In this document: positions 18,307 to 26,897 of the stretch, in pieces
How the letters are laid out: every line of letters begins with the position of its first letter
Numbering within the stretch: the first letter of the stretch is position 1
Assembly: GCA_965659945.1 (NCBI GenBank)
Contig: CBFHYJ010000007.1
Span: 1-46,811 of the forward strand
Direction: 5' to 3'
Length of the DNA stretch: 46,811 nucleotides
DNA from: VMDJ01 sp965659945
GTDB lineage: Bacteria; Pseudomonadota; Gammaproteobacteria; Chromatiales; Chromatiaceae
Program-made: the position numbers and the translations under genes
The notes under the pieces: generated by a model
What the model saw: only the letters and a program-made list of their open reading frames with translations
Database searches by the model: none
What the model was told of the DNA's origin: nothing

Positions 18307-20447
18307 TTATAGAAAACCTTCCATGTGTTGGCACAGTGATTGCGCCTGATCAAAATCATACTGCTCGATACATCGACCCACATCCTCAAGCGAGGATCGC
18401 TGAGTTTCACTTAATGAGGATGCTAATAGCATTTCAATAGTGTCTTCAGCAGCGGTATCAAAATGCTTAAGTTGCTCATTCAACTTCACCAAAAGCTCCT
18501 TTTGGTTTCCTGCAGCATTTTGCTTCGCATTTATCGACACCTGACTAATTTCATTTAGTGCCGCATTTAATAAACTTTTCATTTCTTCAGCATGCATAAC
18601 TGAACCAAGATTTCCTGAGCGCATCTCAGCCTCTGAGATCTTTGCCAACTCAAACAACTGAATAGCGCCAATCGAGCCTGAACTACTTTTCAACGTATGA
18701 ATAAAACGAATTGCATCATCATGCCGCGCTTCAGATAAGGCCAACAAAGCGTGATCAACAGCCTCTTTTTGATTTGTTGCAAAGCGCTTTAATAGTTTTA
18801 CGTAAATTGATAAAGAACCACCAATGCGATTCAGACCGTCATGCGTGTCAATATAAGTAAACGAAGCCAAGGTTTGCATTAATGCTTCATCAACCTCCTC
18901 ATCTTGCTCTATTAACGTTGGGGTCACTGCCATCGGCACTCGAGGCGTAATCCATTTAGCCATCGTAGCGATAAGTTGAGTCGCCTCGATAGGCTTAGCG
19001 ATAAAGCCATTCATGCCCACATCCATCGCATGCTGGATATCCGCTCGAGTGACATTAGCTGTCAACGCCAAGATAGGAAGCTCATTATTTGAGAGTCTTC
19101 TGCGAATCATCGTGGTCGCGGTATAGCCATCCATCACCGGCATCTGGCAGTCCATCAACACACCGTCATAAATCTTTTTCTTAACCGCGATAACCGCTTC
19201 TTCACCATTTTCAGCCACATCTACATTGATGCCATATTTCTTCAGCAGTTCGACAGCGACCTCTTGGTTAAACTCATTGTCTTCAACCAATAAGATGTTC
19301 GCGCCCGCAAGATGCGCAGCGTTCGCTGCATAACTTTCCGTATCAAGGGAATGCGAAGAAACATCGGATTGCGCTTCTTGAAAATCAAGCTCAACCGAGA
19401 ACACACTTCCTTTTCCTGGCTGACTTTTTATCGTGACATCACCATCCATCAACTCAGCAAAGCGTTTTGTGATCATCAGCCCCAGGCCCGTACCGCCATA
19501 TTGGCGCGTAGTTGATGTGTCCGCTTGGGAATAGGCACTAAATAATCGCGCTTGCTGCTCTTCACTCATGCCGATACCCGTATCACTGACCGATACCCGT
19601 AAACGACAGCCATTTTTAGTTAAAGTCTTGAGTGAGACATCAATAGCCACTTCACCTTAAGAAGTGAACTTAATGGCGTTACTCGCCAAGTTAATCAAAA
19701 TCTGGCTAAAGCGAAGCGAATCACCACGTAGGCACTTAGGCACTTAGGCACACCATCCGCCACTCGAACAAAAAACTTCAGGCCCTTCTCATCAGCACGG
19801 TAATGCAGGATGTTTTGTACATCCTCAAATACTCGAGAAAGCGCAAAGTCGCTGACTTCTAGCTCTAATTTGCCCGCCTCTATTTTTGACAAATCTAATA
19901 TGTCATTGAGTAATGCCAGCAAGGCTTCACCCGAACGGTTAACTTTAAAAATATAATTACGCTGCTGGTCGGTTAGCTCGGTTTTCAATGCCAGATGCGA
20001 CATACCGATGATGGCATTCATTGGTGTGCGAATCTCATGGCTCATATTCGCCAAAAAGTCTGATTTGGCACGGTTGGCTTGATTGGCTTCTTCAATCGCT
20101 GCTTTCAGCTCTTGCTCAAAACGTTGCTTTTCTTTTATCAGTGCTTGAATAGTCTCAACCCAGAAGACCGGGTTATCAGACGACTCCTTAACTTCCTCAA
20201 GCTCAAGGTTTTTACGAATAGTCGATGCCAATGCAGCAAGATCTTTAATAACTCGATCTTTTTGGTCGAACTCTTGGCGAAGTTTTACATTCGCTTCATA
20301 AAGCTCAAGACTTTTGTTTTCAAGTAAGGATTCTGCTTGCTTTCGAGCAGCTCTTTCACGAGCTAAACGTCTTTCGTAAAGCTCTTCGGTCTGCTTTCTT
20401 GCGGCCTTTTCTTGCAAAAGACGGTCTTCCTGAGTGGTGTCACCCAT
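18307..20447 (-). pseudogene. H-NOX-associated hybrid histidine kinase, disrupted
   Basis: If repaired, this is a 710-residue cytoplasmic hybrid kinase. In order it has a coiled coil (about 10-120), HisKA with MSHEIRTPMNAIIGMSHLAL, an HATPase domain (NLASNAIKFT, DTGIGM, GTGLGLMI), a receiver with phospho-Asp in GVLMDCQMPVMDG, and an HPt domain with FIHTLKSSSGSIGA. As written it is broken twice. TAAGTGCC is tandemly duplicated (minus strand, near 19733-19748), shifting the frame after DGVPKCL and ending the first part at 19695. Within the restored frame a TAA at 19659-19657 replaces a codon between KFTS and GEV. The second part could restart at GTG 19650, leaving no kinase core. It follows the H-NOX gene by 3 bp. 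Confidence 0.9.
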
Positions 20448-20450
20448 AGG

Positions 20451-20996
20451 TTAAGCAACTCGCTTAATTAAAAACTCTGAAATAAACAGATCCTCCACAA
20501 TGGCGTCTTTACGCGACATTTCAATTGTTTCGCCGAAGTGTTCACTGCAACCCTTAATCAAACCCTCGGCAACATCATTGAATGGACGGCTAGAGCGATA
20601 GGTCATCTTCAGGGTGTCCGGCATCACACGCTCGGTTGCAAAGTTAGGTAGCTCAGCATCTGGGTATAATTTTTTAACCTCGACGTGAACATGATTATCA
20701 ACGGTTTCTAAAAAGCTAAATAAGCCATCAACTTTTTCAAAAAACATAGGGTATTGAATAACGAATCGACCGGCCAAGTGCTGACCAAAGGCCTTCACCA
20801 AATCAACCACTGGCATATCGACCTTTTCACTTAGCAAGGTCACAAGGGTCAAAATCTCAGTATGGTCATAGGTGCCAACAGATGTATAGATACCTTTAGA
20901 TGGTAGCTCCGCCTCTTCCATTAACTCATCCATCAATTCAGGTGAGAATGTCGCTTCAACCATTTCGACAAGTTCGGTAAAGATGATTCCTTTCAT
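20451..20996 (-). CDS. hnoX: H-NOX heme nitric oxide sensor
   Basis: H-NOX proteins bind NO through a heme and control a partner kinase or cyclase. The 181-residue single-domain protein has the proximal heme ligand His102 in VDNHVHVEVKKLYPDAELP and the heme-propionate motif YxSxR at Tyr133-Ser135-Arg137 (TYRSSR). Residue 140 is Asn, so the distal Tyr used by O2-binding members is not evident there. The family in facultative anaerobes is NO-selective; this is inferred here. The gene starts at ATG 20996 with AGGG seven bases upstream and opens a minus-strand cluster with the hybrid kinase, a receiver and an HD-GYP protein. A 328-bp AT-rich promoter region lies upstream. Confidence 0.96.
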   Translation of the reverse strand: MKGIIFTELVEMVEATFSPELMDELMEEAELPSKGIYTSVGTYDHTEILTLVTLLSEKVDMPVVDLVKAFGQHLAGRFVIQYPMFFEKVDGLFSFLETVDNHVHVEVKKLYPDAELPNFATERVMPDTLKMTYRSSRPFNDVAEGLIKGCSEHFGETIEMSRKDAIVEDLFISEFLIKRVA

Positions 20997-21324
20997 AATA
21001 AAACCCTAGTTTAATAAACAACTTTGTGCTGCTGAGACAACAACACTAGAACAAATTTCGGGTTTTATCGGTTTGAAATGGAATAGCTTTAAAACAAAAA
21101 TCAAGGAATTCTGCTTGCGAAAAATGATAATAAGTAATTGATTTAATTAGTTTATTTATCACTCTTTGCTAACATACTGTTTTATATGGATTTATTTTAT
21201 CGTCTATTAAAAAGTTTTATAAATCAATAGGTTTACATCTTTGAACAAATACTTACAATTTATATCCCTGCGCTTAAAGTTGTATCCAGCGTTTTAAACA
21301 AAACACTCTTTTAGGACACAACAG
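20997..21324. other. AT-rich intergenic region between H-NOX and a small gene
   Basis: This 328-bp stretch has no coding frame I can support. It must carry the promoter of the minus-strand H-NOX cluster and that of the plus-strand small gene at 21325. It is visibly richer in A and T than its surroundings, especially 21120-21230. I looked for an NsrR-like or FNR-like palindrome and found no convincing match. Confidence 0.7.
21232..21259 (+). promoter_or_regulatory. Candidate sigma-70 promoter for the 54-residue gene
   Basis: TTTACA (21232-21237) and TACAAT (21254-21259) are separated by 16 bases. They lie 66 bp before the ATG of the small gene. The match is good but the region is AT-rich, so chance similarity is possible. 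Confidence 0.4.
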
Positions 21325-21489
21325 ATGGGACATCTTGAAACGAACAAGTTGGTGGTGCTAGCTCGCTCAGATGACTTTGCCGATAAGCTCACTAAGATTT
21401 TTGAAGACAATAAAAGAAAACAACAATCTGTGAAAAAAGCCTGGCAGCAAGATAACGTTTCAACCTTTGAAGCGTATCGTAAAAGCTGA
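21325..21489 (+). CDS. Small basic protein of unknown function (54 aa)
   Basis: This short frame reads MGHLETNKLVVLARSDDFAD and ends FEAYRKS. It has AGGA about eight bases before the ATG, a candidate promoter upstream and a strong terminator 21 bp after its stop, so it looks like a complete single-gene transcript. The product is highly charged and probably helical, with a Lys/Gln-rich central part (DNKRKQQSVKKAW) and no signal peptide or Cys. I do not recognise the family. It is divergent from the H-NOX cluster. Confidence 0.65.
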   Translation: MGHLETNKLVVLARSDDFADKLTKIFEDNKRKQQSVKKAWQQDNVSTFEAYRKS

Positions 21490-21510
21490 ACAGAACACCA
21501 AAGGACTTTG

Positions 21511-21538
21511 AAACCGAGCACAAATGCTCGGTTTTTTT
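21511..21538 (+). terminator. Rho-independent terminator after the 54-aa gene
   Basis: The stem AAACCGAGCA/TGCTCGGTTT has loop CAAA, and its 3' arm runs into a tract of seven T. It would end the small-gene transcript before the DUF2237 gene. Confidence 0.9.
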
Positions 21539-21590
21539 ATGCGCGCATCCTGACTACTATTAAAGTGTTTTTTGATACAGGCGCATCACC

Positions 21591-21968
21591 ATGTCAGCAC
21601 TGAATGTTTTAGATCAACCACTGCAACTCTGTAGTGAGTCACCTCTCACTGGTTTCTACCGTAATGGTTATTGCCAAACCGAATCAGTAGATCGCGGACA
21701 ACACACTGTATGTGCTGTTGTTGATAATGCTTTCCTGCAATACACCCTAGACCAAGGGAATGATTTATTGACACCCCGCCCCGCACTAGGCTTTCCAGGA
21801 TTAAAACCGGGAGATCATTGGTGCTTGTGTGCGGCTCGATGGAAAGAAGCTCATCAAGAAGGTCGTGCGCCTAAAATCGTGTTGGCGGCAACACATAAAC
21901 AGGCACTCGATATCGTCGACCTCGACACCTTGTTGATGTACGCAGTCGATTTACCGAAAAATGCTTAA
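21591..21968 (+). CDS. DUF2237 family protein
   Basis: This is a small cytoplasmic protein of a widespread conserved family with no established role. Family landmarks are LCSESPLTGFYRNGYC, HTVCAVV, GNDLLTPRPALGFPGLKPGD and WCLCAARW. Four conserved Cys are kept, suggesting a metal site or redox role. The 125-residue length is typical. It is expressed towards pyrC and shares TTAA with it, so the two stop codons overlap (21965-21968). The terminator at 21511-21538 separates it from the gene upstream, so it should have its own promoter in 21540-21590. Confidence 0.9.
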   Translation: MSALNVLDQPLQLCSESPLTGFYRNGYCQTESVDRGQHTVCAVVDNAFLQYTLDQGNDLLTPRPALGFPGLKPGDHWCLCAARWKEAHQEGRAPKIVLAATHKQALDIVDLDTLLMYAVDLPKNA

Positions 21969-22987
21969 CGCATCTTCCAGCCTAATGTTTCATTAGCGCG
22001 CAACGGAGTAACGCCCGAAGCGTGATCTGCCGACACCGTATGTTCTTCTTTAACCAAAGTGATCGTGTCGGTATTGCGAGGCAGACCATAAAAGTCCGGA
22101 CCAAAGTGACTAGCAAAAGCTTCCAATTTGTCTAGTGCATTGGCCTTCTCGAATGCTTCTGTATAAAACTCGATCGCTGCATGGGCGGAATAGATACCTG
22201 CGCAACCACAAGAGGCCTCTTTGGCGCCCGTGACATGAGGTGCACTATCAGTACCTAGAAAAAACTTTTTGTTACCGCTAGTGGCTGCTGCAACCAAAGC
22301 TTCACGATGATTTTCACGCTTAAGAATCGGTAAACAATAGTAATGCGGACGAATACCACCCTGGAACATCGCATTACGGTTATAGAGCAAATGCTGTGGC
22401 GTCAATGTCGCACCGATATGATCTGGTGCACTTGTCACAAACTCAGCAGCCTGCTGGGTAGTGATGTGTTCTAGCACGATACGCAGCGATGGCATCTTGT
22501 CGACCAGAGGCTTTAGGATTGACTCGATAAACACTGCTTCACGATCAAACATATCGATATCTGCGCTCGTTACCTCTCCATGCAGCAATAAAGGCAAGCC
22601 TACCGATTCCATCGCCTCAAGTGCATCGGTCACTTTAAGAATGTCGCTGACACCTGAGTCCGAGTTAGTTGTTGCGCCCGCTGGGTAGTACTTAACCGCT
22701 TTAACAAAACCACTTTCTTTCGCCTTAGCGATCTCATCGGGCGTGGTGTTATCCGTCAGATACAACGTCATCAACGGCTCGAATGTCATGCCTTCAGGTA
22801 AAGCTGCCATGATGCGATCACGATAAGCACTTGCTTCGGCAACCGTGCGAACTGGCGGCTTAAGATTTGGCATCACAATCGCACGTGCAAACTGACGTGC
22901 CGTATCGGGAAGAACCGCTTTCAGCATATCGCCATCGCGTAGGTGCAAATGCCAGTCGTCAGGGCGAGTTATTGTCAGTTCTTGCAT
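21965..22987 (-). CDS. pyrC: Dihydroorotase PyrC
   Basis: PyrC closes N-carbamoyl-aspartate to dihydroorotate in pyrimidine synthesis. This is the type II enzyme: the zinc motif DDWHLHLRDG stands near residue 10-19, the lysine that becomes carboxylated is in VKAVKYYPAGATTNSDSG near 98, and LLLHGEVT and EHITTQQA carry the zinc-binding His residues. FLGTDSAPH carries the catalytic Asp. The 340 residues match E. coli PyrC (348). The start at 22987 gives MQELTITRPDDW, as in the family. It is convergent with the DUF2237 gene. Confidence 0.97.
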   Translation of the reverse strand: MQELTITRPDDWHLHLRDGDMLKAVLPDTARQFARAIVMPNLKPPVRTVAEASAYRDRIMAALPEGMTFEPLMTLYLTDNTTPDEIAKAKESGFVKAVKYYPAGATTNSDSGVSDILKVTDALEAMESVGLPLLLHGEVTSADIDMFDREAVFIESILKPLVDKMPSLRIVLEHITTQQAAEFVTSAPDHIGATLTPQHLLYNRNAMFQGGIRPHYYCLPILKRENHREALVAAATSGNKKFFLGTDSAPHVTGAKEASCGCAGIYSAHAAIEFYTEAFEKANALDKLEAFASHFGPDFYGLPRNTDTITLVKEEHTVSADHASGVTPLRANETLGWKMR

Positions 22988-23077
22988 GTAAATTGGCCTC
23001 GGTTGCCGCTGAAAAGCTCAGTAGGAAATCAATTGGCGTATTTTACACCACAGTGCAACGCTGCAGAGCTCCAACAA

Positions 23078-24406
23078 TCAATGCAATTTAATCGATGGGT
23101 CTACTGTGCGTCGAAGTAATTGGGCCAGCGTTAATAAACCGGTCCTCATCAAACCATGCAGTGCGAATTGATGCATTTTGTAGAGTGATAAATAGACCAA
23201 GCGAGCAAAAAATCCGGTGACCTTGACGCTACCCGTCAGATCACTCATCAAGCTACCAACCGTACTGTAACGACCCAAGGTAATCAGTGAGCCAAAATCA
23301 CGATAAACGTACTCACCGATCTCTGTATTACCGCGAAGACGACGGCATATCGCTCGGGCAACAAAGCTTGCTTGCTGGTGAGCAGCTTGTGCACGTGGCG
23401 GCACCGACATGCCCTTTTCATCAACCGGAAAAGCGGTACAATCCCCTATCGCAAAAATATTGTCATCTGACTCACTGAGCAGATTCTTTTTCACTTTTAT
23501 CTGATTGATGCGATTAACTTCAAGCCCCAAGGCACTTAAAAATTCTGGTGCTTTAATCCCTGCTGCCCAGACAGAAATTACTGCCGGAATCACTTTGTCA
23601 TTATTGATCTCGATGCCCGCTGGACTGACTTTAGTCACTTTTGCTTGGCTGATTACATCAATGCCTAACTTAGCTAACTCGCGAGTGACTTGCGCTGAGA
23701 TATGTTCCGGCAACATTGGTAACACGCGAGTACCCGCATCAATCACGCTGATACGAATATCTGAATCAGGATTCACGACATCTAAACCATACTGTGTCAG
23801 CTGACGCGTAACCTGGTGTAACTGCGCTGCTAGCTCAACGCCAGTTGCTCCTCCACCAACAATGGCCACATCGAGCTGACCCGCCTCGACCTTGCGTTGC
23901 TGTGTGTTCACGCGAATCAGTGTTTCCAAAAGCTTTTTCTGAAAGCCCACCGCCTGCGCTTTGGTATCGAGGAATAAGCAATAGTCTTTTACCCCAGGGA
24001 TACCAAAATCATTTCCCACGCTACCCACCGATAGCACGAGCGTGTCGTATTGAAACTCACGTTCGGGGATGATCATTTCGCCCAATTCGTTATGCACCGG
24101 CGCTAGATGGATTTTTTTTGCCACACGATCAAGGCCATCCATCGTACCAAGGCGGAACTGAAACCCGTGCCAACTCGCCTGTGCCAAATACTCCAAAGCA
24201 TGATCTGCTGGATCAGACGCACCCGAGGCCACCTGATGCAGCAAGGGCTTCCAAATATGCGTTCGTGTTGAATCGATCAGAGTGATACGCGCGCGACCTT
24301 TTTTACCTAGCTTGTTACCAAGCTTTGTCGCGAGCTCAAGACCGCCGGCACCACCGCCAACAATGACAATATCGGGAATCGAAGAAACTGTTTGTGAAGA
24401 TTCCAT
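23078..24406 (-). CDS. ndh: Type II NADH:quinone oxidoreductase Ndh
   Basis: This membrane-associated flavoenzyme moves electrons from NADH to quinone without pumping protons. The FAD-binding motif IVIVGGGAGGLELATKLG is at the N-terminus, and a second Rossmann motif VAIVGGGATGVELAAQLH binds NADH. The C-terminal FAD block is DNIFAIGDCTAFP, and a final amphipathic region (ARLVYLSLYKMHQFALHG) fits membrane attachment. The 442 residues match E. coli Ndh (434). It starts at 24406 and lies 90 bp upstream of pyrC on the same strand. A terminator at 24517-24540 isolates it from the gene upstream. Confidence 0.95.
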   Translation of the reverse strand: MESSQTVSSIPDIVIVGGGAGGLELATKLGNKLGKKGRARITLIDSTRTHIWKPLLHQVASGASDPADHALEYLAQASWHGFQFRLGTMDGLDRVAKKIHLAPVHNELGEMIIPEREFQYDTLVLSVGSVGNDFGIPGVKDYCLFLDTKAQAVGFQKKLLETLIRVNTQQRKVEAGQLDVAIVGGGATGVELAAQLHQVTRQLTQYGLDVVNPDSDIRISVIDAGTRVLPMLPEHISAQVTRELAKLGIDVISQAKVTKVSPAGIEINNDKVIPAVISVWAAGIKAPEFLSALGLEVNRINQIKVKKNLLSESDDNIFAIGDCTAFPVDEKGMSVPPRAQAAHQQASFVARAICRRLRGNTEIGEYVYRDFGSLITLGRYSTVGSLMSDLTGSVKVTGFFARLVYLSLYKMHQFALHGLMRTGLLTLAQLLRRTVDPSIKLH

Positions 24407-24516
24407 CAGCGGTATCCAAATCGTAAGGAGAACGATAACGCTAAATTACGCCTAAATTACCGGTGTCACCATGAGATAACTCAATAAGCTTTGAAAAACC
24501 ATGGCCGAAAAACAAA

Positions 24517-24540
24517 AAAGCCACCGCGAGGGTGGCTTTT
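24517..24540 (-). terminator. Rho-independent terminator after the acidic 113-aa gene
   Basis: AAAAGCCACC pairs with GGTGGCTTTT around a GCGA-type loop. There is a T tract on both strands, so it could also work for plus-strand transcripts. It lies 22 bp downstream of the 113-residue gene and 110 bp upstream of ndh. Confidence 0.88.
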
Positions 24541-24562
24541 TATGCGTCTGTTGAGCGAAGAA

Positions 24563-24904
24563 TCAATCATCACCCTCTTCATCAGCATCGTCACCATCAT
24601 CCATTTCGATGCTTTCAACCACGCGACCGACAAAATCAAACATCACCAGGTTTTTACCAAACTTACCTTCGTTGGCTTTCATGCCTTCTTCTAAGGTCAT
24701 CGACGAGTATGCGTAGTGCAATGGCTCGTCTTCTTCGATCTGGTCTTCCATGAGATAAACCTCACGCTCATCCTCGAACCAATCTTCCATCAAAAACTTC
24801 TTAGGCTCTGCCAGCTTTGTAAAGACCACCTCACGTAGGCTCATATCCAACGTGAATTTATCGCCAGTTTTCAATTCTGAAATCGTGATTACACCATCTT
24901 CCAT
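24563..24904 (-). CDS. Acidic protein of unknown function (113 aa)
   Basis: The product is very acidic, with many Asp and Glu and the tail IEMDDGDDADEEGDD. It begins MEDGVITISELKTGDKFTLD and has no signal peptide or membrane segment. The middle part (AEPKKFLMEDWFEDEREVYLM) has regular beta-like alternation. I do not recognise the family. It has its own strong terminator and faces a divergent plus-strand gene across 178 bp, so it is probably a single-gene unit. Very acidic tails are common in nucleic-acid mimics and in chaperone-like proteins, but nothing here decides that. Confidence 0.75.
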   Translation of the reverse strand: MEDGVITISELKTGDKFTLDMSLREVVFTKLAEPKKFLMEDWFEDEREVYLMEDQIEEDEPLHYAYSSMTLEEGMKANEGKFGKNLVMFDFVGRVVESIEMDDGDDADEEGDD

Positions 24905-25082
24905 TTGTACTTCCTCATCAACAAGCTGCGCTCATATACTGCGCTAGCAACAGTTTGTCAGCGGCTCGCCCGCTGGACCTCAAATTTGGTCGATCATCAT
25001 ACTGGGAAGTGCCTGCCTTGACGAGTACAGCGGAAAATCAACCTACGTTAAGATACTTCAATCGATTATTATGAGGTTGAAC

Positions 25083-25502
25083 ATGAACAATCGCAGCGAC
25101 CAATTTCAGGAATGGCAACTCGAAAAGATCTTTGCCGATCACAAACTCAGCGCACTACTGATCGGGGCTACTCGTGAAAAAGCCTTTTACTGCTTTTTGG
25201 ACCAAATCGAAAAAGAGTCCAATAGCTACGATCTCTACAGCGACTATTACAGCGAAGGTGAAATGCCCGATGTCCGCTTGGAAGTCACCGTTAACACCTC
25301 AAATGATGCCCTCAGTTTAATGGCTAGCTACCACCGCGTAGGTAGTCACGAGTTGATTGCGGCTTTCGATGCCGACACCATCAAACAACAAAACGTCCTC
25401 TCTGCCCTGCTCGACACCACCCAATCTGATCTCAGCAGTCACCCAGAGTTCGGTAAAATGAAAGCACGCTTGGATCAACTCGGTCAGGCCCTCTCGGCGT
25501 AA
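25083..25502 (+). CDS. Protein of unknown function (139 aa)
   Basis: This cytoplasmic protein starts MNNRSDQFQEWQLEKIFADH at ATG 25083; GAGG lies about seven bases upstream, so the in-frame ATG at 25071 is less likely. It has no signal peptide, membrane segment or Cys-rich motif. Sequence features are an N-terminal helix, a Tyr/Asp-rich stretch (SYDLYSDYYSEGEMPDVRLE) and a helical C-terminus. I cannot assign a family. It precedes the YebC-family gene by 102 bp on the same strand, but no shared role is evident. Confidence 0.75.
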   Translation: MNNRSDQFQEWQLEKIFADHKLSALLIGATREKAFYCFLDQIEKESNSYDLYSDYYSEGEMPDVRLEVTVNTSNDALSLMASYHRVGSHELIAAFDADTIKQQNVLSALLDTTQSDLSSHPEFGKMKARLDQLGQALSA

Positions 25503-25604
25503 AGCTCAACAATTCACTTCCTAATCTCTTCAATTAAGGGCTAGGTTAAAACCGAGCAACCCTTTAAAATAAATCCATAGTTAACAAATTGGAGTGGCAG
25601 ACCG

Positions 25605-26318
25605 ATGGGTCGCGCATATCAAAACCGCAAAGCCTCAATGGCAAAAACATCAGATCAGAACGCAAAGATTTACAGCAGCTTTAGCCGTGAAATTTACATG
25701 GTGGCTAAATCTGGCGGCCCTGACCCTGATGGTAATCTTGCGCTGCGCTCCCTTCTTGACCGCGCCAAAAAAGCTCAGGTCCCTAGCCACGTCATCGAAA
25801 AAGCGATCGACAAAGCTAAAGGTGGTGGCGGTGAAGATTATGCACCAGCGCGTTATGAAGGCTATGGTCCAGGTGGATCACTTGCCATCATCGAGTGCTT
25901 AACCGACAACCCGAATCGCACCTTCGGTGACGTGCGAACAGCCTTCACAAAAACTAAATGTAAAATTGGTACTCAAGGCAGTGTTACACACATGTTCGAA
26001 CACTTAGCCGTGTTTACTTTTAAAGGCGAAGACGAAGATGCTGCCCTAGAAGCACTAATCGACGCCGATGTCGATGTATCTGATATCGAAAGTGAAGATG
26101 GCGAGCTAACCGCCTTCTGCGCACCAACCGACTTTTTGAAAACCAAAACCGCACTTACAGCTATGGGTGTTACCGAGTTTGAAGTAGAAGAAATCCAATG
26201 GATCCCAATGTCTTACACACAACTCAGTGCTGACGATATGGAGCAGTTCGAAAAGTTTATTGGCATTCTCGAAGATTTAGACGACGTACAAAATATTTAT
26301 CACAACGTTGAGCTGTAG
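25605..26318 (+). CDS. YebC/TACO1-family protein, YeeN type
   Basis: Proteins of this family act as transcription regulators or as factors that help ribosomes at proline-rich stretches. The start MGRAYQNRKASMAKTSDQNA and the block VIEKAIDKAKGGGGEDYAPA are diagnostic; RYEGYGPGGSLAIIECLTDN and the end DDVQNIYHNVEL also match. The N-terminus and overall pattern are closer to E. coli YeeN than to YebC, which begins MAGHSKWANI. Length is 237 residues, as expected. The usual yebC between aspS and ruvC is absent at the left of this window, so this copy may be the only one nearby; the rest of the genome would tell. Confidence 0.93.
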   Translation: MGRAYQNRKASMAKTSDQNAKIYSSFSREIYMVAKSGGPDPDGNLALRSLLDRAKKAQVPSHVIEKAIDKAKGGGGEDYAPARYEGYGPGGSLAIIECLTDNPNRTFGDVRTAFTKTKCKIGTQGSVTHMFEHLAVFTFKGEDEDAALEALIDADVDVSDIESEDGELTAFCAPTDFLKTKTALTAMGVTEFEVEEIQWIPMSYTQLSADDMEQFEKFIGILEDLDDVQNIYHNVEL

Positions 26319-26483
26319 TTTGTTTTTCAACTCCAAACCCACTACCAAATATCGAATACTTTTCGAACTAATTTCTGGACATTGTTGACACAAAGGCTTT
26401 TTGCGCTAAAACCTTCGCATCTATACTAATACCTGTCTCTAAGCACAGATACATTCTGAGCTACTGGAAGTTAGAGGCCTTTT

Positions 26484-26510
26484 AGCCATCTCATCGATGG
26501 CTATTTTTAT
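26484..26510 (+). terminator. Terminator-like hairpin just upstream of a small gene
   Basis: AGCCATC (26484-26490) pairs with GATGGCT (26496-26502) across TCATC, followed by ATTTTTATTT. The hairpin ends about 15 bases before the ATG of the small Cys-rich gene. It may end the YeeN-type transcript or act as an attenuator for the gene that follows. Confidence 0.6.
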
Positions 26511-26525
26511 TTAAAGAGGTGTCAG

Positions 26526-26690
26526 ATGAGTGCAACTGAGTTCGAAACGTTGAGTCCCAAGCAAAAACAAGAACAAATAGACTTATTAGAAAAAGCAACG
26601 CAACGCTCCGTGCCTTGTAGAGGTTGCCTAGACACTTGTAGCAATAGGGACAAATGCCTTGGCTACCCTTGGCGAAATCTCGATACATAA
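26526..26690 (+). CDS. Small Cys-rich protein of unknown function (54 aa)
   Basis: The frame starts at ATG 26526 with AAAGAGG at ideal spacing and ends TAA 26688-26690. The N-terminal half is a charged helix (SPKQKQEQIDLLEKAT), and the C-terminal half holds four cysteines spaced CX2CX3CX5C (PCRGCLDTCSNRDKCLGYPW), which suggests a zinc site or an iron-sulfur cluster. I do not recognise a family. The strong ribosome site supports expression. It is the last gene before the tRNA-Arg fragment that opens the 17-kb island. Confidence 0.7.
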   Translation: MSATEFETLSPKQKQEQIDLLEKATQRSVPCRGCLDTCSNRDKCLGYPWRNLDT

Positions 26691-26710
26691 GATGTCAGAC
26701 AAAAAATAAG

Positions 26711-26790
26711 GGCCTAGCAATTTCTTGCTAAGTCCTTTTACTGTATGGCGCGCCCGGCACGATTCGAACGTGCGACCGCCTGGTTCGTAG
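26711..26790 (-). repeat. Left direct repeat: tRNA-Arg(ACG) 3' half plus terminator (att site)
   Basis: On the minus strand, 26790-26746 reads as the 3' half of a tRNA-Arg: anticodon loop CTACGAA, the 3' anticodon stem CCAGG, the T arm GCACGTTCGAATCGTGC, acceptor CGGGCGC, discriminator G and CCA. The 5' half is missing, since the bases to the right do not complete the tRNA. The repeat continues into a hairpin with a T-rich tail at 26735-26711, the tRNA's terminator. An 80-bp copy with 76 identical positions lies 17,007 bp to the right. This is the pattern left by tyrosine-integrase insertion into the 3' end of a tRNA gene. Confidence 0.88.
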
Positions 26791-26897
26791 TTCCAACTAC
26801 CAAACCTAACTTATTGTATTAATTGGCATTTCTGCCGTTGCATTTATCTAACTTTGCAGTACTAATCAGAACTACACCTCACTGAGTCCGACAAAAC

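Noticed and set aside
20997..21324. FNR- or NsrR-like site in front of H-NOX
   Set aside because: TTGATTTAATTAG has only one matching half, and the AT-rich background makes such matches common.
26746..26790. Functional tRNA-Arg gene
   Set aside because: Only the anticodon loop to the CCA end is present; the D arm and 5' acceptor strand are missing in both copies, so neither can fold as a tRNA.
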